Shown here piece after piece: positions 41,911-49,998 of a DNA stretch of 64,000 nucleotides; the first letter of the stretch is position 1; each line of letters begins with the position of its first letter. The stretch covers positions 744,001 through 808,000 of the forward strand of contig NZ_JBHTKL010000001.1 of NCBI RefSeq assembly GCF_042675915.1, written 5' to 3'. Source of the DNA: Thalassobacillus_A hwangdonensis. Lineage in GTDB: Bacteria > Bacillota > Bacilli > Bacillales > Halobacillaceae. A program made the translations under genes and the position numbers. The notes under the pieces are model-generated. The model searched no databases. It was not told where the DNA came from and saw nothing but the letters and a program-made list of their open reading frames with translations.

Positions 41911-42154
41911 CCTCTTCCTCCCCTTCAATATAATCGATATGAATTGATCTACCTTCAACTATTTCATAAGATAGAATTGCACTTTCACTCCTGCCTTGCT
42001 TCAAGGTTTCAAAGGCAAAAAGAAGAGCATCCGGCATAACCAGCATCTGCTTACCAATACTCAGTTTTATTTTTTCTACTTTTTCAACATGATTCTTAAC
42101 TGCTTCTTCTTCAATTAGTTTGAGAACTTCAAACATTATGCTTACTTCATGCAT
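41903..42154 (-). CDS. hypA: Hydrogenase nickel chaperone HypA, lacking the zinc domain
   Basis: HypA delivers nickel to HypB and the large subunit. The nickel-binding MHE start and the fold up to residue 70 (KIKLSIGKQ, PDALLFAFETLKQG) are present. The protein has only 83 residues and contains no cysteine at all, whereas the family normally has about 115 residues with four zinc-binding cysteines. The frame ends in GEEEDE and overlaps the hypB ATG, so no frameshifted remainder exists. It heads the hydrogenase operon. Confidence 0.88.
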   Translation of the reverse strand: MHEVSIMFEVLKLIEEEAVKNHVEKVEKIKLSIGKQMLVMPDALLFAFETLKQGRSESAILSYEIVEGRSIHIDYIEGEEEDE

Positions 42155-42236
42155 CGCCCACCATCCTTCATAAACAACCTATCCCTATCTAAAGCTATGA
42201 AAATGAGGAAATCTTTATTACATATGGAAAAGAGAA

Positions 42237-42262
42237 CAAAAAAAGCCAGCAAGCTGCTGACT
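42237..42262 (-). terminator. Terminator of the padR/luciferase-like operon
   Basis: GTCAGCA and TGCTGGC form a stem (one G-T pair) around a three-base loop, followed on the minus strand by a seven-T run. Confidence 0.78.
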
Positions 42263-42301
42263 TTAAAAAGTTGGTTCATTTGGATTTATAATATCTCCTA
42301 A

Positions 42302-43303
42302 TTACAAGAGTGCTTCGGCTAGGAGTTCATATGATCTGATTTTAGCTTGAAAATCAAATATATTCGTGATGATTAAAAATTCATCCGTCCCATAATGATC
42401 TTTTAATCTTGTTAATTGTTCTTTCACTTCTTTAGGGTCGCCAATAATGGCTCGCCGACGGTTCATTTTCATTTTTTCTATTTCTTTAGGTGTGAATTTT
42501 TGGTTAAAAAGATCTTCATGAGAAAATACTCTAGTTTCCAAACCTTTTTCAACTTGCAATAACCATACATCCTGACTGAGGGCCAACTTTTCAGCCTGCT
42601 CCTTTGTTTCTGCACAAATCACAAAAATACATACATTCACTTTAGGTTCATCATTGTCAACTACAGGGTGGAATTGTTCCCTGTAGGCTGATATTGCACT
42701 TTTCCCATTGGTAGGATCGATGAAATGTCCGAATGTGAAGCCAGTTCCATTATTAGCAGCATGTCTTGCACCCCGCTCTGAAATACCTAATACCCATACA
42801 TCCGGATTAGAGGTAGTCAGCGGTGTTGCTTTTACACCAAAATGGTCATGCCCCTTAGGGATGGTACCCTGTAAAAACTGCCTGAGCTCCTTCACTTGCC
42901 TAGGAAATGCACTCAACGTCTTTTTATATCCATCAGTCAAAGCTAATCGTGTTTTCTGTGAGCCTCCTGGAGATCTGCCAAGCCCGAGATCAATCCTGCC
43001 TGGAAACATCGCTTCAAGCATTTTGAAATTTTCAGCGACCTTCAAAGGACTGTATTGTGGCAATAACACACCACCGGAACCGATTCGGATGCGGCTCGTT
43101 TCTGTTGCCAATCTGGTCATAAGTATTTCCGGCGAACTGCTCGCAAGTCCATTCGTATTATGATGCTCTGCGATCCAGTATCTTGAATATCCCCATTCTT
43201 CCGCTTTTTTGGCAAGGGTGATTGTTTGATTGATGGCATCAGCTGACGTACTGCCAACCGATATCGGTGATTGGTCTAAGATGCTCAGTTTCATTTTTCT
43301 CAT
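42302..43303 (-). CDS. LLM-class flavin-dependent oxidoreductase
   Basis: This 333-residue TIM-barrel protein belongs to the bacterial luciferase-like family, which uses FMN or F420 to oxidise varied substrates. Features are SILDQSPISVG at the N-terminus, RYWIAEHHNTNGLASSSPEIL, RIRIGSGGVLLPQYSPLKVAENF and GRIDLGLGRSPGG. The start is ATG 43303 or 43294, and neither has a strong site. The PadR gene ends five bases before it, so the two form an operon and the regulator probably controls the enzyme. Confidence 0.87.
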   Translation of the reverse strand: MRKMKLSILDQSPISVGSTSADAINQTITLAKKAEEWGYSRYWIAEHHNTNGLASSSPEILMTRLATETSRIRIGSGGVLLPQYSPLKVAENFKMLEAMFPGRIDLGLGRSPGGSQKTRLALTDGYKKTLSAFPRQVKELRQFLQGTIPKGHDHFGVKATPLTTSNPDVWVLGISERGARHAANNGTGFTFGHFIDPTNGKSAISAYREQFHPVVDNDEPKVNVCIFVICAETKEQAEKLALSQDVWLLQVEKGLETRVFSHEDLFNQKFTPKEIEKMKMNRRRAIIGDPKEVKEQLTRLKDHYGTDEFLIITNIFDFQAKIRSYELLAEALL

Positions 43304-43308
43304 CCGTT

Positions 43309-43686
43309 CTAATAGATTTCTTTCATGATTTTATTCAGTATTTCCAGCTGTTCTTCAAATAAATACTTATATCTTTTCTTCAGAATGTCAAATTCTTCTT
43401 TTCCTTCATCCGTTAGCGAATACCAATATACTTTCTGGCGCTGTTTATCATAGGATTTATAGTCTTCCTTACGCTTCAGTAAGCCTTCTTCTGTCATCTG
43501 ATGAAGGGTATCCAATAATGTGGATGGTGCAGGAATCCAGTTGGTTGTGAGTTTTTGAAACTCTTTTTTGAAATGCTCACTGATCATAGGCGGATGGACT
43601 TGTAAAAGATGCATGATATAAAATTTCGTAAATTGCGCCGCACTCATGTTCAGTGCGAACTTTTTAGGGTTGTTTTTATGCGACAT
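43309..43686 (-). CDS. PadR-family transcriptional regulator
   Basis: This 125-residue protein has the PadR winged helix (YIMHLLQVHPPMISEHFKKEF, then PAPSTLLDTLHQMTEEGLLKRKED) and a C-terminal dimerisation helix (FEEQLEILNKIMKEI). A palindrome in its promoter region (43758-43765) may be its operator. PadR proteins are generally repressors relieved by small aromatic or toxic molecules. Confidence 0.83.
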   Translation of the reverse strand: MSHKNNPKKFALNMSAAQFTKFYIMHLLQVHPPMISEHFKKEFQKLTTNWIPAPSTLLDTLHQMTEEGLLKRKEDYKSYDKQRQKVYWYSLTDEGKEEFDILKKRYKYLFEEQLEILNKIMKEIY

Positions 43687-43757
43687 ACATTACTCCTCCT
43701 AATTCCAATGTTCATTAAATACTGGATTTCGACAAGAAATTGCTTTATTGTATATAA

Positions 43758-43765
43758 ATGTACAT
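43758..43765. promoter_or_regulatory. Candidate PadR operator
   Basis: The perfect palindrome ATGTACAT lies about 75 bp before the padR start, next to a weak minus-strand TACAAT box. PadR proteins bind ATGT/ACAT dyads. The remaining 225 bp between the padR gene and the Nudix gene hold nothing else I recognise. Confidence 0.4.
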
Positions 43766-43911
43766 ACCCTTGAAAAATGTGTCTAAAAAGTTCCTATTTA
43801 TCTATTTTCTCCTTGATCCCCTTGACTTCCTGCTTTAAAGGATTATTATGATGAATTTTACTGATGTTTTATGCAGGGTTCGGAGTTGCTACTATGTATG
43901 AAGTTGAATAA

Positions 43912-44406
43912 TTATGTGTTGCTTACCTGAATTCTTCCTTCTCGGTTGTTTTCTTCATCCCACTCGACTTGAATTTCAAATGTTCCTTCTTTTAATAAAT
44001 ATGGTATTCGCCTTCTAAAGGATTCCTGCATCGGCAGCTCTTCCAGGCTTTCGATCGGATACCAGTCGACTTTCCCTTCTGGAGGATACTCAAGGATTTT
44101 GCCTTCGAAATCCTTCGTATAATAGTGAAAGATGATGAAACGATCCTTTTTCACTTCATTTACATATTCATATAAGCCTTTATATGTAAGGTTTCGAACC
44201 GTCAATCCTGTTTCTTCTTTCACTTCTCTTTTCGCTGAATCGACGAAGCTTTCTGGAAAATCCACCTTACCTCCCGGTGGCAGAAACCCCTTGAAGTTCC
44301 CATGCTGACGATCGAGCAGTAAAATCTTCCCTTCCTTTTCAATGATGCAGATCGTCCAGAATTTATAATTGATTGGTCCGCTCACCTTTCCCACCCTTCC
44401 TTTCAT
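43912..44406 (-). CDS. Nudix hydrolase, 8-oxo-dGTP diphosphatase-like
   Basis: This 164-residue Nudix enzyme has a perfect box, GGKVDFPESFVDSAKREVKEETGL, at residues 45-68. KFWTICIIEKEGKILLLDRQHGNFKGFLPP precedes it and resembles MutT-type 8-oxo-dGTPases of Firmicutes. It would sanitise the nucleotide pool or hydrolyse another nucleotide, and the specificity is not certain. It stands between the PadR operon and the YuxL gene. Confidence 0.82.
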   Translation of the reverse strand: MKGRVGKVSGPINYKFWTICIIEKEGKILLLDRQHGNFKGFLPPGGKVDFPESFVDSAKREVKEETGLTVRNLTYKGLYEYVNEVKKDRFIIFHYYTKDFEGKILEYPPEGKVDWYPIESLEELPMQESFRRRIPYLLKEGTFEIQVEWDEENNREGRIQVSNT

Positions 44407-44442
44407 TAAAATAAGACCGGGATTATCCCCCGGCCTTACTTG

Positions 44443-46428
44443 TTAAAGTTTTTCTTCAAACCAGCGTGTAATATGATCGAGCCGTTCCAACCTTAAAGAC
44501 GGCTTCCCGGATCTTGAGAGGTTATGATCTGCATCAGGTACACGCACGAACTGTGCTGTCTTCCCTTTCCGCTTCATTGCTATGAACAATTGTTCCGATT
44601 GTTCAATTGGGCAGCGATGATCATTTTCACTATGGATGATCAACAATGGTGTATTCATATCATCGACATATGCAATCGGAGAATGGCGCCACAACGTTTC
44701 AATATCATCCAGTTCTGCTTTGATCTGCCACTCACTGAAGTAATAGCCGATATCACTGACTCCGTAAAAACTGATCCAGTTCGAAATACAGCGCTGCGTC
44801 ACTGCTGTTTTAAAGCGGCCTGTATGACCGATGATCCAGTTAGTCATAAAGCCTCCATAGCTTCCTCCGGTCAAACCTAAACGTTCTTCATCAATAAAGT
44901 CGTAGCATTCCAGAATATAATCGAGGCCATTCATGATATCCTGATAGTCCTTGCCTCCATAATCTCCTCGAACTGCATCGACAAATGCCTGATTATACCC
45001 TTGAGACCCTCTAGGGTTGATATAAGCAACCGCGTAACCATTCGCTGCAAGCAGCTGCATTTCATGCATGAAACCGTAGCCGTACATCATATGTGGACCA
45101 CCATGGACTTGATAGACCAGAGGATATTTCTTTCCTTCTTCAAAATTAGCAGGCTTCATTATCCAGCCTTGGACATCCCAACTATCGACACTTTTGAAAA
45201 CGAAACTTTCTGGAATGCTTAACTGTACTTCATCCAGCCAGTCTGCATGATACGTTGTAAGCTGTTCTGTTTCTCCTGTAGGTACGTTAAGCATATAAAG
45301 TTCTCCAGGAGATGTCGGAGTGGAAACTGTCGCTGCAATCGTTTGCGTCTCCTGATCCAGGTCGTATCCATAAATATAGTGATCTTCCTGCCATGCGGGA
45401 TAGATTTCTCCATCCAGATTGGCGAAATAAAGGACGGTACTACCGCTTTGACTAGCGGTAAAATAGAGGCTTTCTTCATTCTGCCAGATTATGCCCGGCA
45501 GGCTTGCACCTTGTTGGACATCGGCAGACATGAAGTCCCCAATCGGTACTTCAAAGGCTTCAGTCAAATTATGTACAGCATCCGTCTCCATATCAAATAG
45601 GAGAATATCCGCATGCGTGGCATTCTCATACGTCCTGCCATGGAACGTGACAGCCAGTTTCTGTCCATTCGGGGACCAGGATGCACCGCTTATGTAACCA
45701 GGTTCCGTATGCAGCTGAATACGCTCATTTTGGTCAAGTTGATGGAGGAATAACTCAGAGTTAAAGGAAAAGTCCTTATCCTCCGCCTCATCTCCGGCAT
45801 AGATAAGTGCATTTCCATCCGGGGACCATGCGAATAAATGGTAACTATGCCCGCTGTCTGTCAACGGTACAAACGTTCTGTTATGTAAATCGAATAATGC
45901 AATCCTGCTATCCTGATCATTCAATAATCCACTGCCATCTGCTTTATATTTCATTCGGTCAATGACAACGGAAGAAGGTTCATCCTTTTTATCTTCTTTT
46001 TTTTCAGTTGTTGAATCGAATCCCTCATCCGGCTTCAAGGACGCCTGAACCGCCAGTTTTTTTCCATCCGGGGACCAAATAAAGTTCGTGATCCCATTCG
46101 GCAAGTCGGTTACTTTTTCAGCCTCTCCACCACTGACGGGCAACAGATAAAGTTGAGCAGAATCACTTCTAGTAGATATGAAAGCAATTGACTCCCCGTC
46201 AGGAGACCATTTCGGACAGAAATTCTTATCCTTTCCGAACGTCCATTGTTTCATTGCTCGGCTGTTTTTATCATAATGAAAGAGATTGGAAAAATAGTTG
46301 TCAGCTTCTTTGTCCATCTCCGTAATCACAGTCAACATGCCCTTTCCATCCGGTGACCAAACTGGGTTCGTAATGGATCTTATTTCAAACAGATCTTCCT
46401 TTGTAATCGTACGTTTGTCTTTACTCAT
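44443..46428 (-). CDS. yuxL: S9-family serine peptidase (acylaminoacyl-peptidase-like, YuxL)
   Basis: This 661-residue cytoplasmic peptidase has an N-terminal beta-propeller of TolB/WD40-like blades (repeated WSPDG motifs) and a C-terminal alpha/beta-hydrolase domain. The nucleophile is in GGSYGGFMTNW (near residue 521), the aspartate in HSENDHRCP and the histidine in DADHNLS. It matches Bacillus subtilis YuxL in length and order. ATG 46428 is chosen because AAAGGAGG lies upstream. The frame continues to 46506 without a site. Confidence 0.9.
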   Translation of the reverse strand: MSKDKRTITKEDLFEIRSITNPVWSPDGKGMLTVITEMDKEADNYFSNLFHYDKNSRAMKQWTFGKDKNFCPKWSPDGESIAFISTRSDSAQLYLLPVSGGEAEKVTDLPNGITNFIWSPDGKKLAVQASLKPDEGFDSTTEKKEDKKDEPSSVVIDRMKYKADGSGLLNDQDSRIALFDLHNRTFVPLTDSGHSYHLFAWSPDGNALIYAGDEAEDKDFSFNSELFLHQLDQNERIQLHTEPGYISGASWSPNGQKLAVTFHGRTYENATHADILLFDMETDAVHNLTEAFEVPIGDFMSADVQQGASLPGIIWQNEESLYFTASQSGSTVLYFANLDGEIYPAWQEDHYIYGYDLDQETQTIAATVSTPTSPGELYMLNVPTGETEQLTTYHADWLDEVQLSIPESFVFKSVDSWDVQGWIMKPANFEEGKKYPLVYQVHGGPHMMYGYGFMHEMQLLAANGYAVAYINPRGSQGYNQAFVDAVRGDYGGKDYQDIMNGLDYILECYDFIDEERLGLTGGSYGGFMTNWIIGHTGRFKTAVTQRCISNWISFYGVSDIGYYFSEWQIKAELDDIETLWRHSPIAYVDDMNTPLLIIHSENDHRCPIEQSEQLFIAMKRKGKTAQFVRVPDADHNLSRSGKPSLRLERLDHITRWFEEKL

Positions 46429-46582
46429 AGCTGTTCCTCCTTTTGGCTGTTTCCTAACATTCGATAAATCAGGACATATTCCTTCCAAATATATGGATTT
46501 TTTCATAAATTTCGTTAAAATGTATACTTTTCCTCATCTTGATAAGCATATAGACCCACATATTATGATGGATGACCTACCT

Positions 46583-46617
46583 AAAAAAGGACCGCAGAAG
46601 CGCTGGCTCCTACGGTC
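46583..46617 (-). terminator. Terminator of the quinone oxidoreductase gene
   Basis: GACCGTAG pairs with CTGCGGTC (one G-T pair) and the stem extends through AGC/GCT. On the minus strand CCTTTTTT follows. Confidence 0.75.
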
Positions 46618-46628
46618 GATAAGGCTCT

Positions 46629-47621
46629 CTATTCAATTGTGAAGCCGATTTTGCCGAAGTTTTTCGTTTTCTGGATGTATTCGAATGCCTCTTTAAATTG
46701 TTCTAAAGAAAATACTTGATCCAGTTGAGGTTTGATTTCATGTTCACTTACGAATGCAAGCATCTCCCGGAATTCTTCTGCACTGCCCATCGTCGAGCCA
46801 AGCAGATTATACTGTCCATAGAAGAATTGTCGGATATTGAAGGTCACTTCATCTTCAGTCGTAGAACCAAATGTCACAATCGTGCCACCTTTACGGATGA
46901 TGTTCATTGATTTCTCGAATGTTGCATTGCCGATGCTTTCAACAAGCAGGTCTACGCTTTCTGATTTCAGTTCTTCATTCCAATCCGCATTGGTCGATAC
47001 TGTAACATCCGCCCCAAGTGCTTTTGCTGCTTCGAGCTTTTCCTGGCTGCGGGAAGTTACAATCACTCGCGCGCCGACAGCTTTAGCGAATAAAAGTGCA
47101 AAAGTCAGCACGCCGCTTCCGATTCCTGGAAGCATGACGGTCATGCCTTCTGATAACTTTCCTCTAGTGAAAAGTACACGATACGCTGTCAATGCAGCAA
47201 GAGGAAGTACACCAGCTTCTTCCCACGACAAATGCTTCGGCTTCGGTTCAATATTCGCTGCAGGAACTGTAATGAATTCCGCGAATGTCCCATGGTCTGG
47301 TAACCCAACGATTTCAAACCCCTCAGGTGGTGCATCGCTATTGTTCTCCCAGCCTAGTCCAGGATTGATGACAACTTCATCCCCTATGTTTATTCCATCT
47401 ACATCCGACCCTAGATCTTCTACTACTCCTGCACCGTCGGATCCTGGAATTAGTGGTGGCTGATCAGTTTTATGACGGACCGTCACCATCAAATCCCGTC
47501 GGTTCATGCCTGCTGCTTTCAACTTCACTAATACGTGCCCCTGTGGAACTTCAGGTCTCTCGTAATCTCGTAAAGCTAAACCTTCCAATCCTTCCACTTT
47601 TTCATGAATGATCGCTTTCAT
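46629..47621 (-). CDS. Zinc-independent MDR-family oxidoreductase (YogA-like)
   Basis: This 330-residue medium-chain dehydrogenase/reductase has a GroES-like N-terminal half and a Rossmann NAD(P) domain (MLPGIGSGVLTFALLFAKAVGARVIVTSRS). The catalytic zinc cysteine position reads AAGMNRRDLMV and no structural-zinc cysteine cluster is present, so it is of the quinone-oxidoreductase type. It resembles B. subtilis YogA. The ATG has a GGAGGGGA site just upstream. The substrate is unknown. Confidence 0.85.
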   Translation of the reverse strand: MKAIIHEKVEGLEGLALRDYERPEVPQGHVLVKLKAAGMNRRDLMVTVRHKTDQPPLIPGSDGAGVVEDLGSDVDGINIGDEVVINPGLGWENNSDAPPEGFEIVGLPDHGTFAEFITVPAANIEPKPKHLSWEEAGVLPLAALTAYRVLFTRGKLSEGMTVMLPGIGSGVLTFALLFAKAVGARVIVTSRSQEKLEAAKALGADVTVSTNADWNEELKSESVDLLVESIGNATFEKSMNIIRKGGTIVTFGSTTEDEVTFNIRQFFYGQYNLLGSTMGSAEEFREMLAFVSEHEIKPQLDQVFSLEQFKEAFEYIQKTKNFGKIGFTIE

Positions 47622-47746
47622 AAAGTCCCCTCCTTATGATTGTATCCTTATTCAAACATACCGAATTCTCGCTTAAAACACAAAGAATTGAATGGCTTCA
47701 ATAGTTGAGAAAAAGATTCTGTCAATGCTAAATCAGTGGAAAGGGC

Positions 47747-47862
47747 GGCTGGGAAACTACTCGCTTTCCTGTGGGGGAGCTGGCGAGCCTCCTCGGTCGT
47801 TTTACTCCCTGTGGGGTCTCGCCTAGCCCCTTCTCCCACGGGAGTCGAGTAGTTTCCCAGCC
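47747..47862. repeat. Dispersed hairpin repeat, 116 bp
   Basis: Perfect 17-bp terminal inverted repeats (47747-47763 and 47846-47862; arm GGCTGGGAAACTACTCG) enclose a GC-rich interior whose halves also pair imperfectly (CCTGTGGGGGAG with CTCCCACGGG). The element resembles the intergenic stem-loop repeats scattered in many Bacillaceae genomes. It fills the centre of a 368-bp gap (47622-47989). The rest of that gap has only the yocH terminator. A 77-codon frame through it is not a gene. Confidence 0.8.
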
Positions 47863-47920
47863 ACCTTATGTATCTTTTCACGCAAATAAAACATTACCAA
47901 GTTAGAATGACTATAGAATT

Positions 47921-47949
47921 AAAAAAGCTGCCGGGAAATTCCCGGCAGC
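47921..47949 (-). terminator. Terminator of yocH
   Basis: Eleven-base perfect arms (47927-47937 and 47939-47949, GCTGCCGGGAA) are followed on the minus strand by a six-T run. Confidence 0.92.
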
Positions 47950-47989
47950 CTTACTGCCTTAAAATGAATGGCAGTTTCGTACGAATCTA

Positions 47990-48799
47990 TTAGTCTAGAA
48001 CTTTTACGTTTACTGTTTTCACACCCCAGTTAAGTGCATCGGACTTGTTAGGGATGAAGACATCGATTTTGTTTCCTTGGATTGCTGATCCAATGTCACC
48101 AGCTACTGCATATCCGTAGCCTTCTACATATACTTCAGAACCTAGTGGGATGACATCCGGATCGACAGCGATCACTTTTTTATCAGGGTTTGCTTTCAGG
48201 TCGATTCCAGTGTAAGTCGTACCTGAGCAACCTGTGCAATTTGCTGTATATGCTGTAGCGATCATGTTCATTTCCTTAGCAACATCGTCCTGACCTGAAT
48301 CAGAAGATGTCGTTGCGGCTGTAGTCACTGCTTCACCTTGTTCTTTGCTTTCAGACTTTTCGGTGGAAGCTTCTGCCTTCGCTGTTGTTTCTTTTTCAGC
48401 AGACGCCTGTGCTTGTCCGTTTCCACTTACTGCGAAAGTGTCGCCAGGGAAGATGGTAGTAGAAGAAAGATTATTCCAAGCCATCAACTGATCGACAGTC
48501 ACACCATACTCTTGGGAAATTCCCCAAAGCGTATCACCGGATTTGACGGTGTATTTAGAGCTTTGGTTTGCTTCTGCATTATTCGTTGCTGATACAGTTA
48601 GTTTATCGTTTGGATATATTAGATTGGAATCTAAATTGTTCCATTGTTTAAGTTGATTTACTGTTACGCCATTATCCTGTGAAATTCCCCAAAGAGTATC
48701 CCCTTTGTTCACCACATAATCGTCCGCAGCATGAGCCTGAGCCGCAAGTCCACCAGAGATAGTTGCTACAGCAGCAAATGATAGTAATTGTTTCTTCAT
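47990..48799 (-). CDS. yocH: Secreted LysM/3D-domain cell-wall protein (YocH-like)
   Basis: This 269-residue secreted protein has a signal peptide ending AQAHA (about residue 24) and two LysM wall-binding repeats (YVVNKGDTLWGISQDNGVTV and YTVKSGDTLWGISQEYGVTV). A low-complexity Ala/Glu/Ser linker (about 130-170) and a C-terminal 3D domain follow. The 3D aspartates are in AVDPDVIPLG, VAGDIGSAI and NKIDVF, and an odd CTGCSG pair precedes it. YocH of B. subtilis is a WalRK-controlled wall hydrolase with the same layout. It remodels peptidoglycan, probably as a lytic enzyme. Confidence 0.9.
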   Translation of the reverse strand: MKKQLLSFAAVATISGGLAAQAHAADDYVVNKGDTLWGISQDNGVTVNQLKQWNNLDSNLIYPNDKLTVSATNNAEANQSSKYTVKSGDTLWGISQEYGVTVDQLMAWNNLSSTTIFPGDTFAVSGNGQAQASAEKETTAKAEASTEKSESKEQGEAVTTAATTSSDSGQDDVAKEMNMIATAYTANCTGCSGTTYTGIDLKANPDKKVIAVDPDVIPLGSEVYVEGYGYAVAGDIGSAIQGNKIDVFIPNKSDALNWGVKTVNVKVLD

Positions 48800-48885
48800 A
48801 CAAGAAGACCTCCTTGGTTTGTTTTCATTATTTTTACCACGTTTCCTAATTTATCACATAGAGGAAATATGTTAAGAACAAAGCG

Positions 48886-48911
48886 TTAACATTAACATTT
48901 CAGTATTAACA
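48886..48911 (-). promoter_or_regulatory. TGTTAA repeats upstream of yocH
   Basis: Three TGTTAA hexamers lie on the minus strand (48906-48911, 48892-48897, 48886-48891) about 90 bp before the start. WalR boxes are pairs of TGTWAH hexamers with five bases between, whereas here the gaps are eight and zero. The site is therefore only suggestive of WalR control. Confidence 0.3.
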
Positions 48912-48972
48912 ACAATATGACGATAGAATTACAAACTGGTATATATTACTCATAACAATGGAATTTAAATCA

Positions 48973-49001
48973 AAAAACCCCTGAATTGGTAGATTCAGGG
49001 G
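48973..49001 (-). terminator. Terminator of the DUF1206 gene
   Basis: CCCCTGAAT (48978-48986) pairs with ATTCAGGGG (48993-49001) and is followed on the minus strand by a T6 run. Confidence 0.9.
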
Positions 49002-49047
49002 TCAAAATAATACAAATTTCAATATATTTTTTATTATTGATATAAAA

Positions 49048-49890
49048 TTAAAACATCATATGTTTGTTTTTTCCGGTCAGTACTTGATAGATACCATATA
49101 AGATTAGTCCTGCAGCAACAATGATCAGCAACACTTTTCCGTAAGGCTGTTGTGCAATCTCACCCAATGCGGCATCCACACCTGTCGCATTACTGCTTGA
49201 AGCAGTCATTGCCATTTGTATGAAAAAGTATCCGATAATCGAAAATACGATTCCTCTTGCAAAAAGACCCAACTTACCTGAAATACGGACCATCTTCTTT
49301 TCCTTCATACTCATTCCACCAGTTTTAAACCGTTCCATGTAGGTTCCCTGCTTTGCCCGGTAGAGCTGATAGATACCGTATCCGATGATCCCAAGGCCTA
49401 CTGCGCCGATTACAAACTGTCCAAAAGGCTGTTGAAGTACTTTGGCAATCATTGTCTGTTTCTGTCCGCCGCCTGAACTTCCGGCATGCATTGCAATCGT
49501 CACTGCTTTGTAGGCGATTCCTATATGGATGACGAAACTGATAAGAAATCCTGCGCGTTTACCGAGTCCTTTTTTGCCGGTTCCATTGTTCTCAGGGTCG
49601 ATCAGCGCCTGAATCAATTTCCATATTGCATAGAAGCTTAATCCTGCCGCTACAATGTACAGCATGATTTCACCAAGCGGCATTGCAGCTACAGATGCAA
49701 ATGCTCCGCTCGATCCCGTCACTTTCCCGCCGATTCCCGCGGCAGCCATAAAGGATAACGCTCCAATCAGGATGTACATCACCCCTTTGGTTATATATCC
49801 GGCGCGCGCCATTTTTTTGATGCCGCCTTTCAATTCATGACTTGTAGCTTTACTGGACGATGGTGCCCACTTATTTACAACATCACTCAA
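49048..49890 (-). CDS. DUF1206 family membrane protein
   Basis: This 280-residue protein has three tandem copies of a two-helix unit (about residues 28-100, 110-180 and 200-275), each opening with a basic-aromatic segment such as ARAGYITKGVMYILIGALS and ending in YGIYQL-like sequence. The family is of unknown function. TTG 49890 is the start, with AAAGGAG nine bases upstream. A sigma-B-like promoter is visible (49924-49949), which would make it a general-stress gene. Confidence 0.8.
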   Translation of the reverse strand: MSDVVNKWAPSSSKATSHELKGGIKKMARAGYITKGVMYILIGALSFMAAAGIGGKVTGSSGAFASVAAMPLGEIMLYIVAAGLSFYAIWKLIQALIDPENNGTGKKGLGKRAGFLISFVIHIGIAYKAVTIAMHAGSSGGGQKQTMIAKVLQQPFGQFVIGAVGLGIIGYGIYQLYRAKQGTYMERFKTGGMSMKEKKMVRISGKLGLFARGIVFSIIGYFFIQMAMTASSSNATGVDAALGEIAQQPYGKVLLIIVAAGLILYGIYQVLTGKNKHMMF

Positions 49891-49923
49891 TGTCTTCCAC
49901 TCCTTTAGTGTTATGTTCTTGCA

Positions 49924-49949
49924 TTTCCCTTATAAGAAGTGACAAAAAC
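49924..49949 (-). promoter_or_regulatory. Possible sigma-B promoter of the DUF1206 gene
   Basis: On the minus strand GTTTTT (49944-49949) and GGGAAA (49924-49929) are 14 bp apart, against the sigma-B consensus GTTTAA and GGGTAT. Two mismatches in each box leave it tentative. Confidence 0.35.
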
Positions 49950-49960
49950 CTTCCATACGA

Positions 49961-49990
49961 AAAAAAGCCGCCCATTTTAAAGGGCGGCTT
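49961..49990 (-). terminator. Terminator of ykpA
   Basis: AAGCCGCCC (49965-49973) pairs with GGGCGGCTT (49982-49990), followed on the minus strand by a T run. Confidence 0.9.
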
Positions 49991-49998
49991 CTGAGTAC

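Noticed and set aside
41903..41958. Possible frameshift that cuts off the HypA zinc domain
   Set aside because: No CxxC-coding stretch exists in any frame after the stop. The next codons belong to a well-formed hypB, so the short form is genuine.
47648..47881. A 77-codon minus-strand frame
   Set aside because: Most of it runs through the hairpin repeat at 47747-47862. It has no ribosome binding site and its composition follows the repeat.
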